A stretch of 64,000 nt of DNA from Rhizobium sp. Root274. GTDB lineage: Bacteria > Pseudomonadota > Alphaproteobacteria > Rhizobiales > Rhizobiaceae. The stretch spans positions 1,023,559-1,087,558 of the forward strand of contig NZ_LMJE01000007.1 in NCBI RefSeq assembly GCF_001429245.1. Direction: 5' to 3'. The position numbers were made by a program, and so were the translations under genes. The notes beneath the pieces were generated by a model, which was not told where the DNA came from, made no database searches, and saw only the letters and a program-made list of their open reading frames with translations. Below are positions 1 through 8,818 of this stretch, piece after piece. The stretch's first letter is position 1. Every line of letters begins with the position of its first letter.

Positions 1-126
1 GTTTTCGGCAAAGCGCTGCCAGATGATATAGGCGCGCCCACAGCGGGCCTGCAGGCGGGATTGCGGCCGGTCAGAGGTGAGCCAGCCTTTCCACGATTGT
101 TCGGAAGCGGAGACGGGTGTGGTCAT
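1..126 (-). CDS. Peptide ABC transporter permease, DppC-type (partial, N-terminus only)
   Basis: The first 42 codons of a gene that continues beyond the left edge. The ATG at 126 overlaps the TGA of the upstream permease (ATGA), so the two are translationally coupled. The visible N-terminus (MTTPVSASEQSWKGWLTSDR, later IIWQRFAEN) has the character of the cytoplasmic leader of DppC/OppC permeases just before the first membrane helix. Its position after a substrate-binding protein gene and a DppB-type permease gene is the standard order for a peptide importer. The assignment is inferred mainly from this context, because no transmembrane segment lies in the window. Confidence 0.75.
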   Translation of the reverse strand, partial: MTTPVSASEQSWKGWLTSDRPQSRLQARCGRAYIIWQRFAEN

Positions 127-1190
127 CGGCTGCGCGTCCTCGGATCCAGCGTACGATAAAGAATATCCGACAGAAGATTGATGCCGATAAAGACGGACCC
201 GATCACGATCGTCCCGCCGAGCACGGCGTTCAAATCGGCATTTTGCAGCGAATTGGTGATGTAGAGGCCAAGCCCCGGCCAGGAGAAGATCGTCTCGGTG
301 AGCACCGAGCCTTCGAGCAGGCCGGCATAGGAGAGCGCGATGACGGTCACCAAGGGGACGGCTGCATTCCGCAGCGCATGGAACCAGATGATCCGGGCCT
401 CGCTCAAGCCCTTGGCACGGGCAGCGACGATGTATTCCTGCGCCAGCTCATTGAGCATGAAGGAGCGCGTCATGCGGCTGATATAGGCCATCGAGAAATA
501 GCCGAGCAGACCGCCTGGCAGGATGATGTGGCGGAAGAGATCCCACAACACATCCCATTGCCGTTGCATGGCGGCGTCCAGCAGGAAGAAGCCGGTGACG
601 GGGGTGAAGCTGTATTCGTAGACGATGTCGACGCGGCCGGGATAGGCGACCCAGTTGAGCTTGGCATAGAAGAGCAGCAGCGCCAGAAGCCCGAGCCAGA
701 AGATCGGAACGGAATAGCCGATGAGGCCGACAACGCGCACCAGCTGGTCGGCAATCGAGCCGCGCTTGACGGCAGCGAGCACACCGAGCGGCACGCCCAG
801 CACGGCGCCGATGATCGTGCCGACAGTGGCCAATTCGATGGTCGCGGGGAAAACGCGCGCGATATCCGTCATGACGGGATTGGTGGTCAGCACCGATACG
901 CCGAAATCACCGGAGAGGGCCTGCCGGACATAGATGATGAACTGCTCCCAAAGCGGCAGATTGAGCCCGAGCTGTTCGCGCACACGTTCAACGACATGCG
1001 CTGGCGCCCGGTCGCCGACGATCGCGAGCGCCGGATCGATCGGCACGACGCGGCCGATGAAGAAGGTGACGGCCAAAAGGCCGAGATAGGTGGTCACCAC
1101 CGTCAGCAGGAATTTGCCGACGGCAATGGCGATCGCGGAGGCGCGCTGCGAAGCGCGCCTCCGGTCGACCTGATTATCAACGGAGGTCAA
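123..1190 (-). CDS. Peptide/nickel-type ABC transporter permease, DppB family
   Basis: A 355-residue inner-membrane permease that would form half of the translocation channel of a peptide importer. A first hydrophobic helix lies near residues 25-45, followed by the periplasmic loop typical of the family (DPALAIVGDRAP), then five more hydrophobic segments. The cytoplasmic EAA loop that contacts the ATPase is visible as EYIVAARAKGLSEARIIW followed by HALRNA. It starts 7 bases after the binding-protein gene and overlaps the next permease gene by 4 bases, so the three form one operon. Substrate is unknown; the adjacent dipeptidase and amidase suggest peptides or related amides. Confidence 0.93.
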   Translation of the reverse strand: MTSVDNQVDRRRASQRASAIAIAVGKFLLTVVTTYLGLLAVTFFIGRVVPIDPALAIVGDRAPAHVVERVREQLGLNLPLWEQFIIYVRQALSGDFGVSVLTTNPVMTDIARVFPATIELATVGTIIGAVLGVPLGVLAAVKRGSIADQLVRVVGLIGYSVPIFWLGLLALLLFYAKLNWVAYPGRVDIVYEYSFTPVTGFFLLDAAMQRQWDVLWDLFRHIILPGGLLGYFSMAYISRMTRSFMLNELAQEYIVAARAKGLSEARIIWFHALRNAAVPLVTVIALSYAGLLEGSVLTETIFSWPGLGLYITNSLQNADLNAVLGGTIVIGSVFIGINLLSDILYRTLDPRTRSR

Positions 1191-1196
1191 GGACGA

Positions 1197-2834
1197 CTAT
1201 TCCTTGGAGACCGTGTTGACATAGTTGGTGTCGAAGCTCGGGCCGAGCTTGTAGTTCTGCACCTTGCTCGAATAGCCGGCGATTTCCGTCTGCTGGAAGA
1301 TCACGACGAACGGGCCGGTCGCGAGCACCTGCTTCTGCAGGTCTTCATAGATCGCAGCGCGCTTGGCCGTGTCCTTTTCGAGAAGGGCAGCCGCCGTCTT
1401 GGCCGACAGTTCCTTCGGGTCCCAGGCATTGCGCCATGCGAGCGTCTTGTTCGTGCCTTCGTCGGAATTGTCAGGGTTGAAGGTGAAGGTCTCGGCATTC
1501 GAATTCGGGTCGAAATAGTCCGAACCCCACTGGCCGATATAGATGTCGTGCTGGCGGGCACGGAACTTGGTCAGCGTCTGCTTGCCGTCGCCGGGGATGA
1601 TTTCCAGCTTAATCCCGGCCTGGGCGAGCGTCTGCTGCACGTTTTCGGCAATGCCGGTGACGGGCTGCGTATTGCGCACATCCATGGTCACGGTGAAGCC
1701 GTCGGGCAGACCGGCCTTGGCCAGCAGTTCCTTCGCCTTGGCGACGTCGAGCTTGTACGGGTTGTCTTCGAGCGCGCCGAGCTGGCCGGACGGCAGGAAG
1801 GTCTGGTGGATCGAGCCGATGCCCTTGATCAGGGTTTCACCCAGCGCGTCATAGTCGACGAGGTACTTGAAGGCCTCGATGACTTCGGGCTTGGCGAGGT
1901 TCGGGTTCTTCTGGTTCAGGCTGAAATAGTAGAGGGTGCCCTTCGGAGCCGAAGTGGTGGCGATGCCGTCCTTCTTGGCAACGGCGTCGAAATCGCCCGG
2001 ATCAAGGTTACGGGCGACGTCGATGTCTCCATTCTCAAGCGCTAGGCGCTGGCCGGAGCTTTCCTTCATGTAACGGTAGATGACGCGGGCGAGCTTGGCC
2101 TTTTCGCCGTAGTAGTTGTCGTTGCGCTCGAGAACCACGACTTCATTGGCGCGCCACTCGCGGATCTTGAACGGGCCGGAGCCGGCATAACCGGTCTTCA
2201 GGAACTCGTTGCCGAAGTCCGTGTCGTATTTGTATTCCTCGCTCGGCGTGACCGGCTTGGCATTCTCCATCACGACCTTCTTGTCGACGACCGAGGCGAC
2301 GGTTGCGGTCAACACGTTGAGCACGAAGCTCGGCGCATAGGGCTTGTCGACGGTCAGGACGAAGGTGGATTCATCGGCGGCCTTTGCCTTCTCCGTGACA
2401 TTGTCGCCGGTCAGGCCGAACTGGGTCAGCAGAAAGGCCGGCGACTTGTCGAGCTTGATGACGCGTTCGAACGAGAAGGCAACGTCTTCCGCGGTGATCG
2501 GATTGCCAGATGCGAAAGTGAGGTTCGGCTTCAGCTTGAAGGTATAGGTGAGGCCGTCCTCGGACACATCCCAGCTTTCAGCGAGGTCGCTGACGATCTT
2601 CGAGGTATCGGCCGGATCGAGCGCCACGAGCTTGCTATAGGTGTTGGCGGTCACTTCAGCCGTGGAGATTTCGAAGGCTTCGCCCGGATCAAGCGAGATG
2701 ATGTCGTCGATCGCCCAGGCCTGGACGAGCGTATCGGCCGGCGTCGCGGCATAGGCCTGCGGCGCGGCCGCGGCCATGAGCACCAGCATGGCGCTGGTCG
2801 TCAGAAGTTTCAGGCGTTTGTCGAAGATTGTCAT
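1197..2834 (-). CDS. ABC transporter substrate-binding protein, peptide family (SBP_bac_5)
   Basis: A 545-residue periplasmic binding protein for a DppA/OppA-type importer. A Sec signal peptide is visible (KRLKLLTTSAMLVLMAAAA, probable cut after AYA near residue 29). The mature protein has family hallmarks: SLDPGEAFEISTAEV near the start, LAESWDVSEDGLTYTFKLKP, ITAEDVAFSFERVI, and GPFKIREWRANEVVVLERND. Length is normal for the family. It is the first gene of the transporter operon and lies 46 bases downstream of the dipeptidase gene on the same strand, so the dipeptidase may be cotranscribed. Confidence 0.94.
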   Translation of the reverse strand: MTIFDKRLKLLTTSAMLVLMAAAAPQAYAATPADTLVQAWAIDDIISLDPGEAFEISTAEVTANTYSKLVALDPADTSKIVSDLAESWDVSEDGLTYTFKLKPNLTFASGNPITAEDVAFSFERVIKLDKSPAFLLTQFGLTGDNVTEKAKAADESTFVLTVDKPYAPSFVLNVLTATVASVVDKKVVMENAKPVTPSEEYKYDTDFGNEFLKTGYAGSGPFKIREWRANEVVVLERNDNYYGEKAKLARVIYRYMKESSGQRLALENGDIDVARNLDPGDFDAVAKKDGIATTSAPKGTLYYFSLNQKNPNLAKPEVIEAFKYLVDYDALGETLIKGIGSIHQTFLPSGQLGALEDNPYKLDVAKAKELLAKAGLPDGFTVTMDVRNTQPVTGIAENVQQTLAQAGIKLEIIPGDGKQTLTKFRARQHDIYIGQWGSDYFDPNSNAETFTFNPDNSDEGTNKTLAWRNAWDPKELSAKTAAALLEKDTAKRAAIYEDLQKQVLATGPFVVIFQQTEIAGYSSKVQNYKLGPSFDTNYVNTVSKE

Positions 2835-2879
2835 CGCTAAGGTTCCCTTCTTTGTTTTTATGAGAAGTCTATTATGGAC

Positions 2880-3932
2880 TTATTCGTGCCAGGCGGAAGC
2901 CAGCACCCGCAACCAGTTGTCGCGGCAAATCTTGCGCAGGTCGTCTGCACCGTAGCCCGCGGCCCGCAGCCCTTCCACAAGGCGCTGGTTGCCGCTCGCA
3001 TCGGAGATTGCAGCCGGTATCGTCGCGCCGTCGAAGTCGGAGCCGAGCGCTACGCAATCGATGCCCATGCGCTCCACCAGATAATCGATGTGCTGGACCA
3101 TGGCAGAGATCGGCGTATCCGCATTGTCGCGCCCGTCGGGTCGCAACATGGTGACGGCATAGTTCAACCCAACGAGACCCCGGCTCTCGCGGATCGCATC
3201 CAGCTGCTTGTCGGTCAGATTGCGCGCAACGGGTGTCAGCGCATGCACGTTGGAATGGCTGGCGATCAGCGGCTGATCGCTCAGCTTTGCCACGTCCCAG
3301 AAGCCCTGTTCGGTGATATGAGCGAGATCGATCAGGATGCCGAGCTTGTTGCAGCGGCGCACGAGCTCGCGGCCGAGATCGGTCAGACCCGGCCCGGTAT
3401 CGGGGGAACTGGGAAAGGCAAAGGGCACGCCGTGGCCGAAGATATTGTGGCGGCTCCACACGGGGCCGAGCGAGCGCAGGCCCGCTGCGTAAAAGACCTC
3501 AAGCGCATCGAGATTGCCGTCGATGGCCTCGCAGCCTTCCATATGCAGAACGGCAGCAAAACCGCCATCGGCCATGACCTCACGGATCTGCGCCGTGCTC
3601 TGGCAAAGTGTCCAGGCGCGCGCCTGATCCAGCTGATGTGCGATTGCGATCATCTCAAGGGCAATGTCGAGCGAGAACGGCCGCTCCAGCGGCGGATCGA
3701 GCGGCGTCAGATAATGACCGTTCGCGTCCGGCTCCTTCAGCACGAAATCATGCGGCGACGGGATGTAGACGGCGCAGAGACCACCCGCCAATCCGCCCCG
3801 CCGTGCGCGTGGGCCGTCGATGTGGCCACTGCTGGTGCCGTTGATGAATTCGCGGACCGGATCCGTGCCGTCCTTTCGCCCGCGCCAGAGGCGGAGGAGA
3901 ACGTCGTTGTGGCCGTCGAAGATCAGGTCCAT
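2880..3932 (-). CDS. Membrane dipeptidase, M19 (renal dipeptidase) family
   Basis: A 350-residue binuclear zinc dipeptidase of the M19 family. The metal ligands are readable: His8 and Asp10 in DGHNDV, Glu132 in HMEGCE, His205 in DLAHIT and His226 in IASHSN. Family members hydrolyse dipeptides, including ones with D-residues. No signal peptide is present, so a cytoplasmic enzyme acting on imported peptides is the simplest reading. It is encoded directly upstream of the peptide transporter genes on the same strand, and an amidase gene lies further upstream. Start at ATG 3932. Confidence 0.92.
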   Translation of the reverse strand: MDLIFDGHNDVLLRLWRGRKDGTDPVREFINGTSSGHIDGPRARRGGLAGGLCAVYIPSPHDFVLKEPDANGHYLTPLDPPLERPFSLDIALEMIAIAHQLDQARAWTLCQSTAQIREVMADGGFAAVLHMEGCEAIDGNLDALEVFYAAGLRSLGPVWSRHNIFGHGVPFAFPSSPDTGPGLTDLGRELVRRCNKLGILIDLAHITEQGFWDVAKLSDQPLIASHSNVHALTPVARNLTDKQLDAIRESRGLVGLNYAVTMLRPDGRDNADTPISAMVQHIDYLVERMGIDCVALGSDFDGATIPAAISDASGNQRLVEGLRAAGYGADDLRKICRDNWLRVLASAWHE

Positions 3933-3967
3933 GAAAATGAATTCCGTAAGTCGGTTTCGTCAGGGAG

Positions 3968-3988
3968 GGTCACCCTACCCCCGTGACC
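3968..3988. promoter_or_regulatory. Inverted repeat in the amidase-dipeptidase gap
   Basis: GGTCAC (3968-3973) and GTGACC (3983-3988) form a perfect 6-base inverted repeat with a 9-base spacer in the 141-base gap between the amidase stop and the dipeptidase start. It sits about 36 bases upstream of the dipeptidase ATG, where an operator could lie. It is short enough to be chance. Confidence 0.25.
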
Positions 3989-4073
3989 GGGGACAGGATC
4001 GCATAAACAGTGGCTTGGCCAATCATTCAAATCGTAGGACCAAATCCCCCCTGCATTCAAGGGTGAAAAAAAT

Positions 4074-5546
4074 TTACTCCAAGCCATCCTTCACGCTGGC
4101 TGGCATCTGCCCAAGCCAATCGGTCGCAGCCTCATAGGCGGCAGCCACAGAGAGCACCTGCGCATCCGTGCGCGGCGGCCCGATCAGCTGAAATCCGTTC
4201 GGTAGGCCACCGTCTGAAAAGCCCGCCGGCAAGGCTGCGACAGGAAGCCCCGCCATGCTCGGCCCGATCACCACCTCCATCCAGCGATGATAGGTAACCA
4301 TGTGCTGCCCGGCAATTTCGCGCGGCCAGGGGATATCGGCATCGAAGGGGAAAACCTGGGCAGCCGGCGCGATCAGATAGTCAAAGCGCTCGAAGAGTTT
4401 CAGCATCTCCTGGTACCAGGCCGTGCGCACCGCCGATGCCTCATAGACGTCGGCCGAGGTGACGCGCAGGCCCGAGCGGACCTCGTAGAGGATCTCAGGC
4501 TTCAGCGACCCGCGCCGGGCTGGATCCTCGTAGCTGTCACGCATGCTGCCGGCGGTGAAGACACTGCGCAGCGTGGTCCACGCCCACCAGAGCCGCTCCA
4601 TGTCGAAGTCCGGCACTACCGGCTCGACCACAAAACCCATGCGCTCGAAGACGCCCAGCGCCTTTTCCGTGACCGCCAAAACACCCGGCTCAAAGGGCAA
4701 ATGACCGGAGAAGTCGCCGAGCCAGCCAATCCGGCCGCCCCGGGCGGCGAGGTCACGGTCGATGGCGACGGGTGCACTTTCGAACGAGGTCGGATCCCGC
4801 GCATCGAAGCCCGACTGGATGTTGAGAAGCAGCACCACATCCTCAACGCTGCGGCCCATTGGGCCAAGTGTCGCGAGTTGGTTGAGATAGGCATCGCGTC
4901 CGGGGAGTGCCGGAATGCGCCCGAAGCTCGGCCGAAAGCCGACGACATTGTTGAAAGCGGCCGGATTGCGCAACGAACCCATCATGTCGCTGCCATCGGC
5001 GACCGGGACCAGTCGGGCCGCGAGGGCCGCCCCTGCCCCGCCGCTCGATCCGCCGGCCGAGCGCGTGAGATCGTAGGGATTGCGAGTGACGCCGAAGACG
5101 GGATTGTAGCTGTGCGAGCCAAAACCCCATTCCGGCGTATTGCTCTTGCCGATGATGATCGCGCCTGCCGCCCGGATGCGCTCTACCTGGATGTCGTCAA
5201 AGTCCGGCACGAAATCGCGGTAGAGCGGCGAGCCATAGGTGCAGCGAAGGCCCTTGGCCTCGCTCAGATCCTTGATTGCGATTGGCACGCCATGCAGCGG
5301 GCCGCGTAACGTCCCCTCCGCCCGCTCGCGGTCCAGCATTCGCGCTTCGGCAAGCAGATCGTCGTCGGCGCGCAGACTGACGAGCGCATTGACCTGGGGG
5401 TTGAGGCGCGCGATGCGCGCGAGATAAGCCGCCATCACCGCCTCTGCCGAAAGCGAGCCGGATCGAAGGGCGACGGACAGCGCGGCAGCGCCGAGGCGGG
5501 TGGGATCGGTCACGGCAATACTCCGGAGCAACAGGTGAGACGGCAC
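4074..5546 (-). CDS. Amidase, amidase-signature family
   Basis: A 490-residue amidase-signature enzyme that would hydrolyse a carboxamide to acid and ammonia or amine. The catalytic Lys92 is in PIAIKDL; the Gly/Ser-rich signature GGSSGGAGAA is at 165-174, holding the cis-serine; the nucleophile is Ser191 in GSDMMGSLR. The usual motif is GSDxGGS, so Met-Met before Gly-Ser is a small deviation near the active site. The start at 5546 gives a short extension (MPSHLLLRSIA) before the family start; a GTG at 5510 (VTDPTRLGAAAL) is an alternative. It diverges from the polyamine-type transporter operon that starts at 5961, and a palindrome lies between. Confidence 0.92.
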   Translation of the reverse strand: MPSHLLLRSIAVTDPTRLGAAALSVALRSGSLSAEAVMAAYLARIARLNPQVNALVSLRADDDLLAEARMLDRERAEGTLRGPLHGVPIAIKDLSEAKGLRCTYGSPLYRDFVPDFDDIQVERIRAAGAIIIGKSNTPEWGFGSHSYNPVFGVTRNPYDLTRSAGGSSGGAGAALAARLVPVADGSDMMGSLRNPAAFNNVVGFRPSFGRIPALPGRDAYLNQLATLGPMGRSVEDVVLLLNIQSGFDARDPTSFESAPVAIDRDLAARGGRIGWLGDFSGHLPFEPGVLAVTEKALGVFERMGFVVEPVVPDFDMERLWWAWTTLRSVFTAGSMRDSYEDPARRGSLKPEILYEVRSGLRVTSADVYEASAVRTAWYQEMLKLFERFDYLIAPAAQVFPFDADIPWPREIAGQHMVTYHRWMEVVIGPSMAGLPVAALPAGFSDGGLPNGFQLIGPPRTDAQVLSVAAAYEAATDWLGQMPASVKDGLE

Positions 5547-5667
5547 AGGTGCACGACCTCATCCACCGACGATGGGACGCGGCCCCAAGGCCTGTCAAGC
5601 GCGCGGCCAAGCGCCTGCCGCAGCCCTGCCATGCAGCAAAAAAGAAATTCGCGATGAGGGCAAAATA

Positions 5668-5689
5668 AAAATGGTCAACCGACCAATTT
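5668..5689. promoter_or_regulatory. Palindromic operator candidate between the amidase and transporter operon
   Basis: Half-sites AAAATGGTC (5668-5676) and GACCAATTT (5681-5689) are inverted copies with one mismatch, separated by AACC. The core TGGTC-N4-GACCA resembles operators of GntR (FadR/FCD) or TetR regulators. It lies about 120 bases upstream of the amidase start and about 270 bases upstream of the transporter operon, a place from which one repressor could control both. The TetR gene at 14524, at the end of the plus-strand operon, is the nearest candidate; that link is inference. Confidence 0.5.
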
Positions 5690-5836
5690 AGAGGCAACAT
5701 GCCGCAAAATCAGGTGCGCGGGACCGACCGGAGCGCGACGCCTGAGACAAGGGAACACCGGTCGAAATGACGAGCCCAGGCAGAGAAATCCGGATTTTCC
5801 GGCGGCTTTGCGGGGATCCACAGGGGGAGGTCTCAC

Positions 5837-5938
5837 ATGCAATTGAGCTGGCACACGACTTGCGTGACGGAGATGACGCCGTCCGATCGGCCGGGAGACT
5901 TTCCGCCATCGGGTCAAGCCGAAGCATATCGCGCATAA
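5837..5938 (+). CDS. Possible 33-residue leader peptide upstream of the transporter operon
   Basis: An ATG at 5837 follows AGGGGGAGGT (5822-5831) by five bases, one of the strongest ribosome-binding sites in the window. The frame runs 33 codons to a TAA at 5936 (begins [13 protein letters not shown]). No domain is recognisable. It ends 22 bases before the TTG start of the ATPase gene, so it could be a regulatory upstream frame, or the good Shine-Dalgarno could be chance. Confidence 0.35.
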   Translation: MQLSWHTTCVTEMTPSDRPGDFPPSGQAEAYRA

Positions 5939-5960
5939 CCCGAACGCCAGGGGGCACCGC

Positions 5961-7061
5961 TTGAGTTCCGCATCTGATAAGGCAGCCATCGAGATCCGCG
6001 GCGTCAGCCGCATTTACGGATCCGGACACGACAAGGTCACCGCGCTCGACGGGATCTTCCTCACCATCAAGGAAAATGAGTTCTTCACGCTGCTCGGGCC
6101 CTCCGGCTGCGGCAAGACCACACTGCTGCGGTTGATCGCCGGCTTCGATTTCCCGACGACGGGCGAGATCCTGCTCTACGGCGAGGATATCGCGCCCCTT
6201 CCGCCCTTCAAGCGGCCGGTCAATACGGTCTTCCAGTCCTACGCGCTCTTCCCGCACATGACGGTCGCCGAAAACATCGGCTTCGGCCTGAAGATGCTCG
6301 GCAAGCCGGCGGCGGAGATCAAGGCGCGTGTCGACGAGATGCTGGAACTGGTCCACATGACCAAGATGCGCGACCGGCAGGTCAGCCAGATTTCCGGCGG
6401 CCAGCAGCAGCGCGTGGCGCTCGCCCGCGCGCTCGCACCAAAGCCGAAGGTGCTCTTGCTCGACGAGCCCTTGTCGGCCCTCGACTATAAGCTGCGCAAG
6501 GAAATGCAGATCGAGCTGAAGCGGGTTCAGGCCGAAACCGGCATCACCTTCATCTTCGTCACCCACGACCAGGAAGAAGCGCTCACCATGTCGGACCGCA
6601 TCGCGGTCATGTCGACGGGGAGCCTGCGCCAGGTCGGCTCCCCCTGGGATATCTACGACCGTCCGGCTGAGCGCTTCGTCGCCGACTTTATCGGTGAAAC
6701 GAACTTCTTGGAGGTGGAAGTAGCCTCGGTCACCGGCGACCGGGCGAGCGTGCGCCTGCGCTCCGGCCGGGAAATCCCTGCCACCTTCCCGGATAAGACC
6801 ACGCCGTCCGGCAAGGTCACCATCGTGATCCGCCCGGAACATGCCGAGATCGTCGCGCCGTCACCGGAGGCGACACTCACCGGAGCCATCGAGAGCGTGG
6901 TCTATCTCGGCACGGATACGAACATCAACGTGCGCCTGGAGGGGGGCTCTCTCTTCACCGTCCGCCAGCAGAACAGCCGCAGCGGCGCCTTGTCCTATGC
7001 GGAGGGCCAGACGGTCGGCATTCTCGTCAGCGACGACGTCGCGCAGATCCTGAAGGATTGA
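5961..7061 (+). CDS. Spermidine/putrescine-type ABC transporter ATP-binding protein (PotA family)
   Basis: A 366-residue cytoplasmic ATPase that powers a four-part importer. Walker A is GPSGCGKT at 46-53, the ABC signature SGGQQ at 145-149, Walker B LLLDEP at 165-170, followed by the switch His in [10 protein letters not shown]-terminal TOBE-type region (about 280-366) is typical of PotA/MalK ATPases. The start is TTG at 5961, preceded by AGGGGG; the protein alignment begins right there ([12 protein letters not shown]). It is the first gene of a run whose next genes follow with overlaps or gaps of a few bases: two permeases and a binding protein. Confidence 0.94.
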   Translation: MSSASDKAAIEIRGVSRIYGSGHDKVTALDGIFLTIKENEFFTLLGPSGCGKTTLLRLIAGFDFPTTGEILLYGEDIAPLPPFKRPVNTVFQSYALFPHMTVAENIGFGLKMLGKPAAEIKARVDEMLELVHMTKMRDRQVSQISGGQQQRVALARALAPKPKVLLLDEPLSALDYKLRKEMQIELKRVQAETGITFIFVTHDQEEALTMSDRIAVMSTGSLRQVGSPWDIYDRPAERFVADFIGETNFLEVEVASVTGDRASVRLRSGREIPATFPDKTTPSGKVTIVIRPEHAEIVAPSPEATLTGAIESVVYLGTDTNINVRLEGGSLFTVRQQNSRSGALSYAEGQTVGILVSDDVAQILKD

Positions 7062-7063
7062 CC

Positions 7064-7987
7064 ATGAGCGCGATCCAGACGGCCCCCGAACAAGCCAAAT
7101 CGCGCGACGTCCGAAACCGCTGGCTCCTGAGCCTCCCGGCCCTCCTCATCATCTTCGTCGCCGCCATTGGCCCGCTCTTCGTGATGCTGGTCTATTCCTT
7201 CCTTGCCAAGGGGGATTACGGCGATGTGAAACCCTGGGAATTCTCCACCGAAGGCTGGTTTTCGGTCTTCTTCGAGCGGGACATCTTCGATGATACGTTC
7301 GGACTGGCCAGCGCCCACCTCTCGATCATCTGGCGGTCGCTGAAGCTCTCCTTCTACACGACCATCCTCACCCTGATTCTTGGCTTCCCGACCGCATACT
7401 TCATCGCGACGCGGCCGCAGAAGACCCGGGAAATCTGGGTCTTCCTCATCACAATCCCGTTCTGGACCAACCTGCTGATCCGCACCTTTGCCATGCAGCA
7501 GGTCATCCGCAACGAAGGCATCGTAAACAATCTCTTGATGTGGCTCGGCATCATCAAGAGCCCGCTGCAGATCATCTACACCGACACCGCGACCCTCTTG
7601 GGCATGGCCTATGTCTATCTACCGCTGATGGTCTTGCCGCTTTATGCCTCGATCGAGAAACTCGATTTCCGTCTGGTCGAGGCCGGATATGATCTCTACG
7701 CCAACCGCTTCCAGGTGCTCTGGCGGATCGTCATCCCGCTGGTAAAGCCCGGCCTGATCGCCGGCTCCATCCTCGTCTTCATCCCCTCGCTTGGCGCCTA
7801 TGTCATTCCGCGTGTTCTGGGCGGCGGCAAGAACATGATGCTTGGAAATCTGATCGAGATGCAGTTCGGCGCCGGCCGCAACTGGCCGCTGGGAGCTGCC
7901 ATGTCGATTACCCTCATGGTGCTCGTGACCCTCGCCTTGATCTTCTATGTCCGCAATGCGTCGAAGTCGGGAGCCGGTCATGTCTAA
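7064..7987 (+). CDS. Spermidine/putrescine-type ABC transporter permease (PotB family)
   Basis: A 307-residue inner-membrane permease with about six hydrophobic helices. The EAA-type loop is visible as LVEAGYDLYANRFQVLWRIV followed by PLVKPGLIAG. Phe/Trp-rich segments such as FLITIPFWTNLLIRTFA are characteristic of PotB. I chose ATG 7064 over TTG 7058 because GAAGGA (7052-7057) is spaced well for it. It follows the ATPase stop by two bases and overlaps the second permease by 8 bases. Confidence 0.94.
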   Translation: MSAIQTAPEQAKSRDVRNRWLLSLPALLIIFVAAIGPLFVMLVYSFLAKGDYGDVKPWEFSTEGWFSVFFERDIFDDTFGLASAHLSIIWRSLKLSFYTTILTLILGFPTAYFIATRPQKTREIWVFLITIPFWTNLLIRTFAMQQVIRNEGIVNNLLMWLGIIKSPLQIIYTDTATLLGMAYVYLPLMVLPLYASIEKLDFRLVEAGYDLYANRFQVLWRIVIPLVKPGLIAGSILVFIPSLGAYVIPRVLGGGKNMMLGNLIEMQFGAGRNWPLGAAMSITLMVLVTLALIFYVRNASKSGAGHV

Positions 7988-8789
7988 TCGTCGTTTCGAT
8001 ATTCAGAGCCAGCCCGGCTTCGGCGTGATCGCGATGATCACCTTCTTCGCGCTCTACCTGCCAATCGCAGCTCTCGTTGCCTATTCCTTCAATGCGAGCG
8101 ACAGCCTGTCCGTGTGGGGTGGCTTCTCGTTCCGCTGGTTCGTCGCCGCCTCGCACAATCTCGCCGTCCAGGATGCCGCCATCCGCTCGCTGATCATCGC
8201 GCTCTGGGCAGCGGGCCTTGCCACCATCACCGCCACGATGGCAGCCCTCGCCACCACCCGCACGGAAGGCTATCGCGGCCTGACGCTGAAATATGCAGCG
8301 ATCAACCAGCCGCTGATGGTGCCTGAAATCGTCACCGCCGTGGCGCTCTTGATCGTCTTCTCGCGGATCAAGGTCTGGACCGGCTATTCCGGCCTCGGTT
8401 ACCTGATCATGGCACATACGGCCTTCTGCATTCCCTTCGCTTACCTCCCCATCCGGGCACGGCTGGAGAGCATGGATCTCACACTCGAAAGAGCCGCGGC
8501 CGATCTCTATGCGACGCCCTGGCGCGCCTTCCGCTTCGTGACACTGCCGCTTCTGCGTCCCGCCATCATCGCCGGCTTCATGCTCGCCTTCGTCATCTCG
8601 CTGGATGACGTCGTCATCACCGAATTCGTCAAATCCGGCGGGCAGGACACACTGCCCACCTACATGCTCGGCCAGATCCGCCGTGAAACGACACCCGAGA
8701 TCAATGCGATTGCCAGCATCTTCCTGGCGCTGTCGACCGTGCTGATCGTGGTCTTCTTCTTCATCAACCGGCGCAAGCCGCAAGCCTGA
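7980..8789 (+). CDS. Spermidine/putrescine-type ABC transporter permease (PotC family)
   Basis: The second permease, 269 residues, expected to pair with the PotB-type subunit. Features are FFALYLPIAALVAYSFNAS in helix 1, an EAA loop (ERAAADLYATPWRAFRFV) and SLDDVVITEFV, all usual for PotC. An upstream ATG at 7947 exists, but ATG 7980 is preferred because GTCGGGAG precedes it and the family start (SNRRFDIQ) follows. Overlaps the PotB-type gene (ATGTCTAA). Confidence 0.94.
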   Translation: MSNRRFDIQSQPGFGVIAMITFFALYLPIAALVAYSFNASDSLSVWGGFSFRWFVAASHNLAVQDAAIRSLIIALWAAGLATITATMAALATTRTEGYRGLTLKYAAINQPLMVPEIVTAVALLIVFSRIKVWTGYSGLGYLIMAHTAFCIPFAYLPIRARLESMDLTLERAAADLYATPWRAFRFVTLPLLRPAIIAGFMLAFVISLDDVVITEFVKSGGQDTLPTYMLGQIRRETTPEINAIASIFLALSTVLIVVFFFINRRKPQA

Positions 8790-8818
8790 CATCAATCAAA
8801 AACAGAGAGGAACGGAGA

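Larger units (their letters stand above)
5547..5960. other. 414-base divergent intergenic region
   Basis: This region separates the amidase (minus) from the polyamine-type transporter operon (plus). It holds a 9-base inverted repeat around 5668-5689 and a 33-codon open frame at 5837-5938 behind a very strong ribosome-binding site. Other short frames here (for example 5767-5964) show nothing recognisable. Promoters for both directions must lie here, but I could not pick convincing -35/-10 pairs. Confidence 0.6.

Noticed and set aside
117-2045. 642-codon open frame opposite the peptide transporter genes
   Set aside because: Shadow frame with biased composition and no recognisable motif; the minus-strand permease and binding protein are clear.
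5767-5964. 65-codon plus-strand frame ending on the ATPase start
   Set aside because: No good ribosome-binding site and no motif; composition looks like chance in GC-rich DNA. The frame at 5837 has the better start signal.
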